Of a DNA stretch of 64,000 nt, positions 23,824-31,939 are shown in pieces. The DNA lies in NCBI GenBank assembly GCA_963712955.1, contig CAVQKF010000004.1, positions 62,001-126,000 on the forward strand, written 5' to 3'. The DNA is from DATFVJ01 sp963712955. Its GTDB lineage: Bacteria > Actinomycetota > Actinomycetes > Streptosporangiales > Streptosporangiaceae. How positions within the stretch are numbered: the first letter of the stretch is position 1; the number at the start of each line of letters is the position of its first letter. The notes under the pieces were generated by a model that searched no databases, had not been told where the DNA came from, and saw only the letters and a list, made by a program, of their open reading frames with translations. Both the position numbers and the translations under genes were made by a program.

Positions 23824-25305
23824 TCAGGTTCGTGTGCCGGCCCGTTCACCCCTGATCGCAATCAGGATCACGAGCAGCGCGCATACATCGAAGATCGTGG
23901 CGACGGCGAATGAACTGGCCATCCCGTGTGTGAGGACGTGGCGGGCCTGCGCGAGCGCACTGGCGCCTGCGGCCGGGTGGGCAGCGGCGTTCCTGCTCGC
24001 GGTCCCGAACACGGTGACGAGGATGGCGAGGCCAAGCGCGCCGCCGACCTGTTGCATCACGTTCACCATGCTGGACGCGGCGCCTGAGTCACCCGGCCGC
24101 ACCCCTGCGAGCGACACCATGGTCAGCGGCACGAAAGCGACGCCCATGCCGATGCCGAAGATCAGCATCGGGCTGGCCACGCCGGTGAGGTAGCCGGTGG
24201 CAGGCGAGACCTGCGCCAGCCACGCCATGCCTGCGATGACCGGAAGGAGGCCCGCGACGATCAGCCGCTTCGGGCCGAAGCGGGGCACCAGCCTTGGGGC
24301 CGCGCGCGATACGGCGAACAGCGCTGTCGTCATCGGCAGGAACGCGATCCCGGTGCGCAGCGGGCTGAAGCCGAGGACGTCCTGCAGGAACTGTGTGACG
24401 AAGAAGAACATGCCGAACATGCCCGCCACAAGGAGGAGCCTGGCGACGAACGACGCGGAGCGGCCGACATCGGCGAACAGGCCCAGCGGGGTGATCGGCT
24501 GCCGTGCGCGGGTCTCGATCAGCAGGAAGAGGCCGAGCAGCACCGCTGCGGCTGCGAAGGCCCCCAGGGTCAGGCTCTCGCCCCAGCCGCCTGTTGCGGC
24601 GCGGATGAACGCATAGACAAGTGATGCCATCCCGCCTGTCGACGTGAGCGCCCCGGCCAGGTCGAAGTGCCCGGGCTGGCGCGGCGACTCGCTGATGAAC
24701 CACGGCGTGGCCAGGGCGACGATAATCCCGATCGGCACGTTGATGAACAGCACCCAGCGCCAGGACGCCCACTCGGTGATCACACCGCCGAGCACGAGGC
24801 CGAGCGAGGCGCCGCCGGTGACGACCCCGGCATACACGCCAAGCGCGCGGGTCCGCTCGCGGCCCTCGGGGTACGCGCCCACGATCAGCGCGAGCACCGC
24901 GGGCGAGGCGAGCGCGCCGCCGACGCCCTGTGCTGCGCGGGCTGCCAGCAGCCAGCCGGCGGAGGCTGCCAGGCCGCCGGCCAGTGAGGCGACGGTGAAC
25001 AGGCCGATGCCAGTGATGAAGACCCGACGCCTGCCGAGGATGTCGCCGACCCGGCCCCCGAGCAGCAGCAGGCCGCCGAATGTCAGCGTGTAGGCGTTGA
25101 GCACCCATGACAGGCTTGTGGCGGAGAAGTGCAGGCCATGCTGGATGTGCGGCAGGGCGATATTCACCACGGTCGCGTCAAGGATGATCATTAGCTGCGC
25201 GCCGAGCATGACAATGAGGGCGATGCTTGGATGCCCCGCACCGCGCGGGCGGGCTGTGCCGGGCTGACGCGGCCTCACAGTCTGTGGTATCGATGAAATA
25301 GACAA
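23824..25305 (-). CDS. MFS multidrug exporter, DHA2 (EmrB/QacA) family
   Basis: About 493 residues with 14 hydrophobic helices. Motif D-like LGAQLMIILDATVVNIALP lies near the start, loop motif A reads GGRVGDILGRRRVF, and motif C-like repeats are present. These proton-coupled antiporters expel cationic or hydrophobic drugs. The start is uncertain: TTG at 25305 follows GGAGG, and a GTG near 25277 is an alternative. It is divergent from a TetR gene with a palindromic site between them, the usual arrangement for a repressor-controlled drug pump. Confidence 0.88.
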   Translation of the reverse strand: MSISSIPQTVRPRQPGTARPRGAGHPSIALIVMLGAQLMIILDATVVNIALPHIQHGLHFSATSLSWVLNAYTLTFGGLLLLGGRVGDILGRRRVFITGIGLFTVASLAGGLAASAGWLLAARAAQGVGGALASPAVLALIVGAYPEGRERTRALGVYAGVVTGGASLGLVLGGVITEWASWRWVLFINVPIGIIVALATPWFISESPRQPGHFDLAGALTSTGGMASLVYAFIRAATGGWGESLTLGAFAAAAVLLGLFLLIETRARQPITPLGLFADVGRSASFVARLLLVAGMFGMFFFVTQFLQDVLGFSPLRTGIAFLPMTTALFAVSRAAPRLVPRFGPKRLIVAGLLPVIAGMAWLAQVSPATGYLTGVASPMLIFGIGMGVAFVPLTMVSLAGVRPGDSGAASSMVNVMQQVGGALGLAILVTVFGTASRNAAAHPAAGASALAQARHVLTHGMASSFAVATIFDVCALLVILIAIRGERAGTRT

Positions 25306-25469
25306 GGAAGGAATGCCTCCACGCAGGACTGGCCCGGGCAGAGTTGGCCATGGGCAACGGCCCCAGCGGGCCCGGACCATGGGATGCAGGGCGAGCACCC
25401 CGGCGCTGTTGTGCGCCCCGCATCGCCGGCGTACTGCGGGCATTACCGGAGGTCCTCTCCGTTTACTAT

Positions 25470-25486
25470 ACGGAGGCTACCTCCGT
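25470..25486. promoter_or_regulatory. Palindromic operator between MFS and TetR genes
   Basis: ACGGAGG-CTA-CCTCCGT is a perfect 7-bp inverted repeat, preceded by TTTACTAT and flanked by further CCGTTT/AAACGG-like sequence. It lies in the divergent MFS/tetR promoter region, where a TetR dimer would be expected to bind. Confidence 0.6.
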
Positions 25487-25591
25487 TTCGGAAGCTAAAT
25501 ATGAGACTCTGATGACAACGACAGGCATGCCCGGACCGTCGAGTGGGGGGGGAGAATGAGAGGATGAGAGTAGGCCCCGCCACCAGGGCCG

Positions 25592-26347
25592 ATGCGCGCG
25601 GACGCGCGGCGCAACCGCGAGCGGTTGCTCGTCGCCGCCAGGTCCGCGTTCGCCGAGCACGGCGCCGACGCGCCACTCGATGAGATCGCGCGGCGGGCCG
25701 GTGTGGGGATTGGCACGCTCTACCGGCACTTCCCCACTCGTCTGGCGCTGCAGGAGGCGGTTTTCCGCGACCAGGTGGGGGCCGTTTGCGCCGGTGCGAG
25801 CGAACTCCGCGATTCGCGCCCGCCCGGTGAGGCGCTAGCCATCTGGCTGCGAAGCCTGATCGGTTACATCGCCACCAAGCGCGGTCTGTCATCCGCCCTG
25901 ATGAGCGCGCTCGGCAAGGATTCTGAGCTCGTTTCCTCCTGCAGTGCCCAGATGAAGGTTGCGGGAAAGGAACTGCTCGTCAGCGCGCAGCAGGTCGGCG
26001 CCGTGCGTCCAGAGGTGGACATTGCGGACCTGCTCAGGCTCGTCCATGCGATCGTGCTCGCGACCGAGCAGGCGCCAAGAGACGATGGTCAGCGGGACCG
26101 GCTCTTGTCGGTCGTTCTTGACGGCTTGTGCGTGCGAACCACGGACGCCGCAGGCTCTGCAGGTGCGGGCTCTGCAGGTGCGGGCTCGGCACGGGCCTGG
26201 CGAGCGGGCGGCGGCTCATCTGAGGTCCGCTCATCGGCCGCATCCGATGCCGGCTCGGAGGGCGCTGGCCCGCGGGCTGGCGGCCCGGCTGGGGTAAGGG
26301 GAGTCAGCGGCGAGTGGGTTCGTATGCCGCGGGATCCCAGGCAGTAG
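25592..26347 (+). CDS. TetR-family transcriptional regulator
   Basis: The 251-residue protein has an N-terminal TetR HTH (RNRERLLVAARSAFAEHG, then APLDEIARRAGVGIGTLYRHFPTR), followed by a helical ligand-binding domain to about residue 185. The last 65 residues are an Ala/Gly/Ser-rich low-complexity tail with an AGAGS duplication, absent from typical members. The preferred ATG is only weakly preceded by AGGG. An ATG 28 nt upstream is in another frame, yet reads a very similar first few residues (RADAR), so the true start may be affected by an indel. Control of the divergent MFS pump is inferred from context and the shared operator. Confidence 0.87.
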   Translation: MRADARRNRERLLVAARSAFAEHGADAPLDEIARRAGVGIGTLYRHFPTRLALQEAVFRDQVGAVCAGASELRDSRPPGEALAIWLRSLIGYIATKRGLSSALMSALGKDSELVSSCSAQMKVAGKELLVSAQQVGAVRPEVDIADLLRLVHAIVLATEQAPRDDGQRDRLLSVVLDGLCVRTTDAAGSAGAGSAGAGSARAWRAGGGSSEVRSSAASDAGSEGAGPRAGGPAGVRGVSGEWVRMPRDPRQ

Positions 26348-26394
26348 TCCCTGTTCAGTGGGCGGGCCCACGCCGGTGACCGCTGGGTAGGGCA

Positions 26395-26730
26395 TCAGCG
26401 TGCGCGCACCGATTCAGGGGATTTTTGCGCTGCCTCGATCGGGAGTTCCCTCGAGTCGTAGACGATCGCGCCGGCGGCATCCAGTGCATCCTTCGAGACG
26501 TGGTGGTGATGACCGCAGAGCAACAGATCAACCGTGTGGGTTCGGCGCGCGGTCGGCGGCAGCATGACCAAGACCATCGGCTTGGCCAGGCAGCAGCAAG
26601 CCTGGTCGGCAGCCGCAAGCGTGGCAGTCAGGTCCGCCGGGCCGCTGGGAGGCGAGGGCGACTGGGCCCTCTCTGTGCCAGCCGGGTGGTTGCGATCCGC
26701 GGCGCTGGAGTGCAGGAATCTCGGATGCAT
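26395..26730 (-). CDS. DUF7455-like small Cys/His protein
   Basis: The conserved part of this 111-residue frame is its C-terminal half. It has an L-T-A-x-x-x-A-A-D-Q segment, the cysteines CCC, a variable loop, then LLLCGHHHHVSKDALDAAGA. This matches the actinobacterial family with ADRCDRCGA and LLFCxHH patterns, probably a small zinc-binding fold. The first CxxC is altered to ACCC. The N-terminal 45 residues look non-conserved, and the start (ATG 26730, no clear ribosome binding site) is a guess. Function is unknown; related genes often lie near sigma factor or DNA gyrase genes, not seen here. Confidence 0.6.
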   Translation of the reverse strand: MHPRFLHSSAADRNHPAGTERAQSPSPPSGPADLTATLAAADQACCCLAKPMVLVMLPPTARRTHTVDLLLCGHHHHVSKDALDAAGAIVYDSRELPIEAAQKSPESVRAR

Positions 26731-26969
26731 ATTTCGAGAATCGCACCGGCGAGGCCGGGGCGGAAGGAACGTAGTTCCTTCGGAGCCAGGGCCCAAGGAC
26801 CCGAGTTTCCTCGCGCCTATGCACGGTCGTGACCTGCAGTCACCAGTGCAGAGGGCCCGGTCATTCCCGGCTGCGCCGCTGTCCCGTCTCAGTTGAGCCG
26901 ACGCAGTCTCATCGATCTGACGCATCCCTGGTCATACCGCCGACGAGGGTAGGACAGGGCCGAAAGGTT

Positions 26970-27030
26970 GTCTCACTGGATCTGTCGCACCGCAGGTTGT
27001 GGAGATCTCCTGTGACAGATCGTTTGAGAC
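26970..27030. repeat. 17-bp imperfect inverted repeat
   Basis: GTCTCACTGGATCTGTC (26970-26986) pairs with GACAGATCGTTTGAGAC (27014-27030) apart from three central mismatches, with a 27-nt loop. It lies in the roughly 500-bp gap between the DUF7455-like gene (26730) and the end of the SPFH gene (27232), which otherwise holds nothing I can support. Confidence 0.6.
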
Positions 27031-27231
27031 CGGACAGCCGCTGAGCCAGACAGGGTGGGGCCACATGAGCCGCGCGCCGCCGCTGACTGATGAGATGTGA
27101 GCACGGATCTAGCCGCTGTTGCCGGACCGGACGTGTCGCGGCGTGGCAGGCCATTGTCGTTCTGGCTGATTTCGGCGATCTATCAGACTCGCGCCAGACG
27201 AAGCTACCCCCGGGTGCCGCCGTGCCTGCGA

Positions 27232-28542
27232 TCAGTTCGCCGTCCGCCCGCCGCGGTAGCCTGGTCGTCCGCGGCGATGCCGGTTGGCGGTGGTCTGGTC
27301 GTCCGCGGCGATCGTGGCGGCGCTGGCCTGGTCGTCCGCGGCGATCGTGGCGGCGCTGGCCTGGTCGTCCGCGGCGATCGTGGCGGCGCTGGCCTGGTCG
27401 TCCGCGGCGATCGTGGCGGCGCTGGCCTGGTCGTCCGCCGCGATGTCGGCCGCGGTGGCCTGGTCGTCCGCCGCGATGCGGTGCGCGGCGGCGATGGCCT
27501 CTGCGGCGGCGGCGGAGGCCGTGTCGTGGTCCGCCGCTCGGCTGGCGGCGGTGGCTGGGCCGTCTTCGGTTCCTGTCGGCCCGCCGATGGCCTTGCTACC
27601 CGCCGCACCAGCGACTTCCCCGGTCGGCTCGCCCATCTCGGACCCTTCGCCCCCTGGCCGCGCATCGCCCTTCGCCCCGTCGAACGCCGTCGTGACCGCC
27701 TTCAGAGCGGTCGTCACTTCGCTCGGGATCACCCAGAAGGTGTTCCCAGGTCCCTGGGCCAGCTGTGGCAGCATCTGCAGATACTGGTAGGCGAGCAGCT
27801 TCGGATCTGGGTCGTTGTGATGGATCGCCTGGAAGACCGTGCCGATCGCCTGCGCCTGACCCTCCGCCCGGAGCACCGCACTCTGCTTGTCGCCTTCGGC
27901 CCGCAGGATCGCACCCTGCTTGTCGCCTTCCGCCGTGAGGATCTGTGATTGCCGCGCGCCTTCCGCCGTCAGGATCGCGGCCCGCTTCTCGCGCTCCGCC
28001 CGCATCTGCTTCTCCATCGCGTCAATGACGCTCTTCGGCGGGTCGATCGCCTTGATCTCGACGCGTGTGACGCGGATCCCCCACTTCCCTGATGCCTCGT
28101 CGAGCACCCCACGGAGCATATTGTTGATCTTGTCGCGGGAGGTCAGGGTCTGCTCCAGGTCCATGGATCCGATGACGCTGCGAAGCATGGTCGCGGTGAG
28201 CTGTTCGATGGCCTGGATGTAGTTCACGATCTCGTAATCGGCCGCGCGTGGGTCGGTGATCTGGAAGAAGAGGACGGTATCGATGAGGACGACCAGGTTG
28301 TCCTCGGTGATGACCGGCTGGCTCTTGAACGCGACCACCTGCTCGCGCAGGTCTATCAGCGGTTTGACCCGGTCGATGAGCGGGATGATGACATTCATTC
28401 CCGGTTCCAGGGTCTTGCGGTACCGGCCGAGGCGCTCGACATTTCTGGCCCTGGCCTGGGGTACGATCCGGACCGTTTTGATCATCACGATGATCACCAG
28501 CAGGGCAACGATGATGCCGACGATCAGCTCGGCGATTGCCAT
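27232..28542 (-). CDS. SPFH/band 7 (stomatin-like) membrane protein with repeat tail
   Basis: The ATG follows GGGAGTAG. The protein has one N-terminal membrane helix (LIVGIIVALLVIIVMI) and then a stomatin-type SPFH domain (RIVPQARARNVERLGRYRKT, GMNVIIPLIDRVKPLIDLRE, VEIKAIDPPKSVIDAMEKQM). A coiled coil (LTAEGARQSQILTAEGDKQ) follows, to about residue 290. The last 140 residues are low complexity and include an IAADDQASAAT 11-residue repeat. Stomatin/NfeD pairs organise membrane microdomains and are often cut or guided by the NfeD partner, which is the adjacent upstream gene here. The final repeat unit is 34 rather than 33 nt, so the last 13 or so residues leave the repeat register. Confidence 0.92.
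   Translation of the reverse strand: MAIAELIVGIIVALLVIIVMIKTVRIVPQARARNVERLGRYRKTLEPGMNVIIPLIDRVKPLIDLREQVVAFKSQPVITEDNLVVLIDTVLFFQITDPRAADYEIVNYIQAIEQLTATMLRSVIGSMDLEQTLTSRDKINNMLRGVLDEASGKWGIRVTRVEIKAIDPPKSVIDAMEKQMRAEREKRAAILTAEGARQSQILTAEGDKQGAILRAEGDKQSAVLRAEGQAQAIGTVFQAIHHNDPDPKLLAYQYLQMLPQLAQGPGNTFWVIPSEVTTALKAVTTAFDGAKGDARPGGEGSEMGEPTGEVAGAAGSKAIGGPTGTEDGPATAASRAADHDTASAAAAEAIAAAHRIAADDQATAADIAADDQASAATIAADDQASAATIAADDQASAATIAADDQASAATIAADDQTTANRHRRGRPGYRGGRTAN
27261..27459. repeat. 33-bp in-frame repeat in the SPFH gene
   Basis: Four near-identical 33-bp units span 27295-27426, with divergent copies on both sides (27261-27294 and 27427-27459). They encode IAADDQASAAT. The unit at 27261-27294 is 34 bp and shifts the frame. 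Confidence 0.88.
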
Positions 28543-28544
28543 GA

Positions 28545-28975
28545 CTACTCCCGGGGTATACGAGCGCCGTGGCGCCCTGGATCTGCAAGACGTCCACCGT
28601 CGCCCCGACCGGGATCACGAGCGTGTCGTCGTACGCGCGGGAGGACCACAGCTCGCCGTCGATCCGGACGCGGCCCGTGTGACCCGTCACTTCCTCGACC
28701 ACGAGCGCCTTACGCCCAACCAGGGCGGCTGTACCTGTGCGAAGTGCAGGGGGCTGCTTGATGTGCCGCATTGCGAGCGGCCTGACCAGACCGAGGCCGG
28801 CGCCGGCGGTGAGAACGAACGCGAGGAGCTGGAATGGCAGGCTGCCGTCGGCAGCGGCGACGGCGGCAGCCGCAACCGCGGCAACCGCGATCAGCGCGAA
28901 GGCCAGCGTCAAGGTCAGCAGCTCGGCGACTCCGAGCACCGCTGCCAAGATCAGCCAGACGAGCCACGTATTCAC
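28545..28975 (-). CDS. NfeD-like membrane protein, probable indel at the last codons
   Basis: The GTG at 28975 follows CGGAGA. The product has three to four short membrane helices (LVWLILAAVLGVAELLTLTLA, then LPFQLLAFVLTAGAGLGLV) and the small OB-fold of NfeD (LVGRKALVVEEVTGHTGRVR, GELWSSRAYDDTLVIPVGA, VDVLQIQGATALVYP). In the sequence as given the frame runs past YP and far into the SPFH gene. Adding one C to the CCCC run at 28553-28556 would end the protein as YPRE-stop just before the SPFH start, which is the expected layout. NfeD partners with the SPFH protein encoded directly downstream. Confidence 0.82.
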
Positions 28976-29335
28976 GGCTTCTCCGGTATTCCAGCGCCAA
29001 CGCGGCAAGGTTTTCGGTTTGGGGAGTGCAGCCCGGTTTCCAGGGCCGGACGCGCTCTCTGAATCAGACAGTATCCTCAGCGAGGTTCTTTCGCATGTCG
29101 TCGTTATCCGGGTTTCACCTGCGGGGCAATGACCGCCCGCGGGTACGTGATCGTGGTTGATTTGGCGGCGGGCATGAAATCAGCCACGATCATGGGAAGG
29201 GGGCAAGTGTGGGACGTGATGGTGGCGGTGCGGCGGGCTGGCGGCGGCGGGGCCGATCCGGACGTCTGCGCAGTCCGGCAACGGGCGCGACCCCATAGGA
29301 TCTCCGTTCGGGGCACATTCGCCGCTGGAGGTGAG

Positions 29336-30415
29336 ATGACGCAGGCACCCCAGGAGGCACCAGGGGTCACGTCCAGGCTTGCGCCGCGGATCAGCATCGT
29401 CATCCCCGTATTCGGCGTCGAGGACGAGCTTCGCGCCTGCCTCGACTCGATTGTCACCCAGTCGTTCACCGACATCGAGGTGATAGCGGTCGACGACCAC
29501 TCGCAGGACCGGTCCGGCGAGATTCTCGACGAGTATGCCGGGCGGGATCCGCGGATTCGAGTAACTCATATGGACCGGAGCGGCGGCCCGGGGAACGCGC
29601 GCAACACCGGCCTGGACCTGGCGTCCGGTGACTACGTCTGGTTCGTCGACGGAGACGACCTGCTCGCCGACGAAAGCCTGGCCGCGGTCGGGGCGCAGCT
29701 GGCCCGTGCCGAACCGGATGTCCTGCTCATCGGATTCGCCCGTCAGCAGCTATCGGGCCGCACCGAGCCGAACGCCTGGCGGCACCTGCTCCGCGAGCCA
29801 CAGCCCGGCCAGGTGTTCACGCTGGCGGACCGGCCAGAGGTGATCAGGCTCACGATGACCTCCTGGAGCAAGGTCATCAGGCGAGGGTTCCTGACCGGTC
29901 TCGGGCTCCGCTTCGAGCAGGGAATTCACGAGGACGTGCCACTCACGTGCGCGCTGCTGCTCAACGCGAAGCGCATCGCCACCCTTGACAGGGTCTGCTA
30001 CGTGTACCGCGAGCAGCGCGGTGGCGCACTGACCAATACCTCAAGCAACGACAACTTCCAGGTCTTCGCCAGGTACGAGCAGGTCTTCGGGGTCATCGAC
30101 GCCCGCCCCGCCGAGTTCGGCCAGTTCCGGCGCGTCGTTTTCGACCGGGCGATCTGGCACTACACGACCGTCTTCGGGGCACCCAAGGCTGTACCCCGCA
30201 GTTCCAGGCGGGCGTTCTTCCGACGGATGTCCGAACACTTCGCCCGGTTCCGCCCGCCTTCCTACGTCTATCCGCCTGGCCTGCATGGTGTGAAGTACCG
30301 CCTGGTCGAGCGTGGCGCGTACCGGCCATATCTGGCTATCCAGCCGGTGAACCAGGCGAGGATCGCGCTGCGGGACATGTTGCGCTGGCATCCTGCTCGA
30401 AGCCCTGCCCCCTGA
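29336..30415 (+). CDS. Family 2 glycosyltransferase
   Basis: A perfect GGAGGTGAG precedes the ATG. The 359-residue cytosolic or membrane-associated enzyme has a GT-A fold (ISIVIPVFGVEDELRACLDS, IEVIAVDDHSQDRSGEIL, GGPGNARNTGLDLASGDYVW) and the metal/nucleotide DxD region VDGDDLL near residue 105. The acceptor-side segment contains HEDVPLTCALLL (an ED motif). Family members transfer a sugar from a nucleotide donor to a polysaccharide, teichoic acid or lipid. No signal peptide or membrane helices are present, and no other polysaccharide genes flank it, so the acceptor is unknown. Confidence 0.88.
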   Translation: MTQAPQEAPGVTSRLAPRISIVIPVFGVEDELRACLDSIVTQSFTDIEVIAVDDHSQDRSGEILDEYAGRDPRIRVTHMDRSGGPGNARNTGLDLASGDYVWFVDGDDLLADESLAAVGAQLARAEPDVLLIGFARQQLSGRTEPNAWRHLLREPQPGQVFTLADRPEVIRLTMTSWSKVIRRGFLTGLGLRFEQGIHEDVPLTCALLLNAKRIATLDRVCYVYREQRGGALTNTSSNDNFQVFARYEQVFGVIDARPAEFGQFRRVVFDRAIWHYTTVFGAPKAVPRSSRRAFFRRMSEHFARFRPPSYVYPPGLHGVKYRLVERGAYRPYLAIQPVNQARIALRDMLRWHPARSPAP

Positions 30416-30750
30416 CTACCGCGCAGCCCCGCAGGTCGGCGTCGTTGGCAACACGGACCGGCCGCGGCGAGAGGGCGCGCGGACGCGCGCCATTTTCCGC
30501 ATCGCACGTGTCGGCAGTGAGCTTCGTGTCGTGCAAGAGGTAAAGGCAACCGGCTGCCGAGGGCCCACCGCACGGGTTGGGAACCCCAGCAACGGGCCAT
30601 CGCTGGGTGGGTGGGTAGGCGGCCGGCCTGGCGCGGGGCTATGTGATCCCGGTTCCGCGGGCGCAGCGCCGCGGAACGAGCCTCAGCGGGTCATCGGGCG
30701 CGGCCCGGCGCAGGGGCTGTCCAGTGCGGGCGTGCACGTCAGCAACGAGT
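30416..30750. other. Intergenic region, nothing clear
   Basis: Between the glycosyltransferase and the 9-bp repeat tract I see no conserved gene or convincing hairpin. The frames open through it are GC-driven. Confidence 0.45.
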
Positions 30751-30866
30751 CCCTGGTCTCCCTGGTCTCCCTGGTCTCCCTGGTCTCCCTGGTCTCCCTG
30801 GTCTCCCTGGTCTCCCTGGTCTCCCTGGTCTCCTGGTCTCCCTCGTCTCCCTCGTCTCCCTCGTCC
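30751..30866. repeat. 9-bp tandem repeat tract ending at an operator
   Basis: Nine perfect head-to-tail copies of CCCTGGTCT are followed by one 8-bp copy and three CCCTCGTCT variants. The tract ends only 6 bp before the inverted-repeat operator of the HTH/Clp-N genes, so copy number could alter the promoter's upstream region. Confidence 0.93.
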
Positions 30867-30871
30867 CGCAC

Positions 30872-30915
30872 GTCAATATAAGTTGACACCTCATTTGCCG
30901 TCAACCTATATTGAC
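30872..30915. promoter_or_regulatory. 16-bp inverted-repeat operator before the HTH/Clp-N pair
   Basis: GTCAATATAAGTTGAC (30872-30887) and GTCAACCTATATTGAC (30900-30915) are reverse complements at 15 of 16 positions, with a 12-nt spacer. The second arm ends 3 nt before the HTH start codon, so binding would block initiation. Each arm is itself a partial GTCAA/TTGAC palindrome. This island is AT-rich in a very GC-rich window. Autoregulation by the HTH protein is inferred. Confidence 0.7.
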
Positions 30916-30918
30916 GGC

Positions 30919-31140
30919 ATGGGTAACGAGGTTCAGCTGGCCGAGGCGGCGAGCGGTGGCGACCCGGCCGAGGGCCTGCGGGCGGCGCGCGCGCTGCGTG
31001 AGCTTGCCGAGCGCCTGGAGGCGCTGCAGGTCGACAACGCGCGAGCGCACGGCTGGTCATGGGCGGAGATCGCGTTCTTCCTTGGGGTGAGCAAGCAGGC
31101 CGTGCACAAGAAGCACGCACACCGCCTGCCGGCCGTGTGA
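30919..31140 (+). CDS. Small HTH DNA-binding protein
   Basis: The 73-residue protein ends in a helix-turn-helix: LRELAERLEALQVDNARAHG, then WSWAEIAFFLGVSKQAVHKKH, in which GVSKQAVHKK is the recognition helix. It has no effector domain. The start ATG sits directly after the inverted-repeat operator, leaving little room for a ribosome binding site, so translation may be leaderless or poorly initiated. A gene for a Clp N-terminal domain protein follows, and such HTH/Clp-N pairs recur in actinobacteria. Its stop codon lies in the first unit of a 20-bp repeat. Repression of its own operon is the simplest role. Confidence 0.82.
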   Translation: MGNEVQLAEAASGGDPAEGLRAARALRELAERLEALQVDNARAHGWSWAEIAFFLGVSKQAVHKKHAHRLPAV

Positions 31141-31200
31141 GCCGCCTGCCGGCCGTGTGAGCCGCCTGCCGGCCGTGTGAGCCGCCTGCCGGCCGTGTGA
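31121..31200. repeat. 20-bp tandem repeat, four copies
   Basis: Four copies of GCCGCCTGCCGGCCGTGTGA (the first starting AC) run from the end of the HTH gene into the gap before the Clp-N gene. Each unit ends in the TGA that serves as the HTH stop codon. Confidence 0.93.
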
Positions 31201-31293
31201 GGTGAGCCACGACGTAAGGCACGCCCTGGCCGGCGTGTGAGCCGGTCCGGACGGCGGGCCGGCCCGCGGGGCCGGGTTGAGAGGAGACCTGCA

Positions 31294-31851
31294 GTGTTCG
31301 AGAGACTCCACCAGGATGCACGGCGCGCTGTTGTGCGCGCCCGGCACGAGGCCGTGCGCGCGGGGCGGAAGGAGATCGGCTGCGAGCACCTGCTTCTCGG
31401 CCTGCTGGCCGAGCCAGGGCCCGCCGCGGCGGCACTGAGCGCCGCCGGGCTCGAGATCACCGAACTGCGCGCGCGGCTGCCCCGCGGCACCGCGGCCCGG
31501 GCCGACCCCCTGGACGCCGAAGCGCTCGCCTCGCTCGGCATCGACCTGGACACCGTCCGGCGTTCGGTCGACGCCGCGTTCGGGCCGGGCGCGCTGGACC
31601 GCGTGAGCGCGACCCGGCGCGGCCCGCTCGGGATAACCGGGAATCGGCTCACCACGGACGCGAAGAAAGCCCTGGAGCTTGCGCTGCGTGCGGCGGTCAA
31701 GCTCAGGCATCGTGAGATTTCCTCCGGGTATCTGCTGATCGGGATCATCGACCAGGCAGACAACGCGGCACTCGCAATCCTGGAGGAGTCTGGCGTGGAC
31801 GCCGGGGCGCTGCGCGCTGATGTGCTAAGCCGGATCACCGCAGCCGCCTGA
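31294..31851 (+). CDS. Clp N-terminal (R) domain protein without ATPase
   Basis: The GTG follows GAGGAG. The 185-residue protein is two Clp-N repeats and nothing else. The first is MFERLHQDARRAVVRARHEA through GRKEIGCEHLLLGLL (residues 1-55), and the second is LTTDAKKALELALRAAVKLR and HREISSGYLLIGII (about 110-165). In ClpA/ClpC this domain binds adaptors and substrates. A stand-alone copy may act as an adaptor or decoy for ClpC, or as a stress sensor. It is linked to the HTH gene 154 bp upstream and probably sits under the same inverted-repeat operator. Confidence 0.88.
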   Translation: MFERLHQDARRAVVRARHEAVRAGRKEIGCEHLLLGLLAEPGPAAAALSAAGLEITELRARLPRGTAARADPLDAEALASLGIDLDTVRRSVDAAFGPGALDRVSATRRGPLGITGNRLTTDAKKALELALRAAVKLRHREISSGYLLIGIIDQADNAALAILEESGVDAGALRADVLSRITAAA

Positions 31852-31939
31852 CCGGGACAAACTGGCCGCAATTTCCGCTCAGGCTGAGCCGCACGCCCAG
31901 CCCTGGCCATAACGCGACACGCGCGCATGATCCCTGGGT

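Noticed and set aside
28022..28560. NfeD C-terminal extension overlapping the SPFH gene
   Set aside because: The frame remains open only by chance after a probable lost base; the residues are not NfeD-like and the SPFH gene is certain.
30751..30866. CRISPR array
   Set aside because: The repeats are contiguous 9-bp units without unique spacers, and no cas gene is present.
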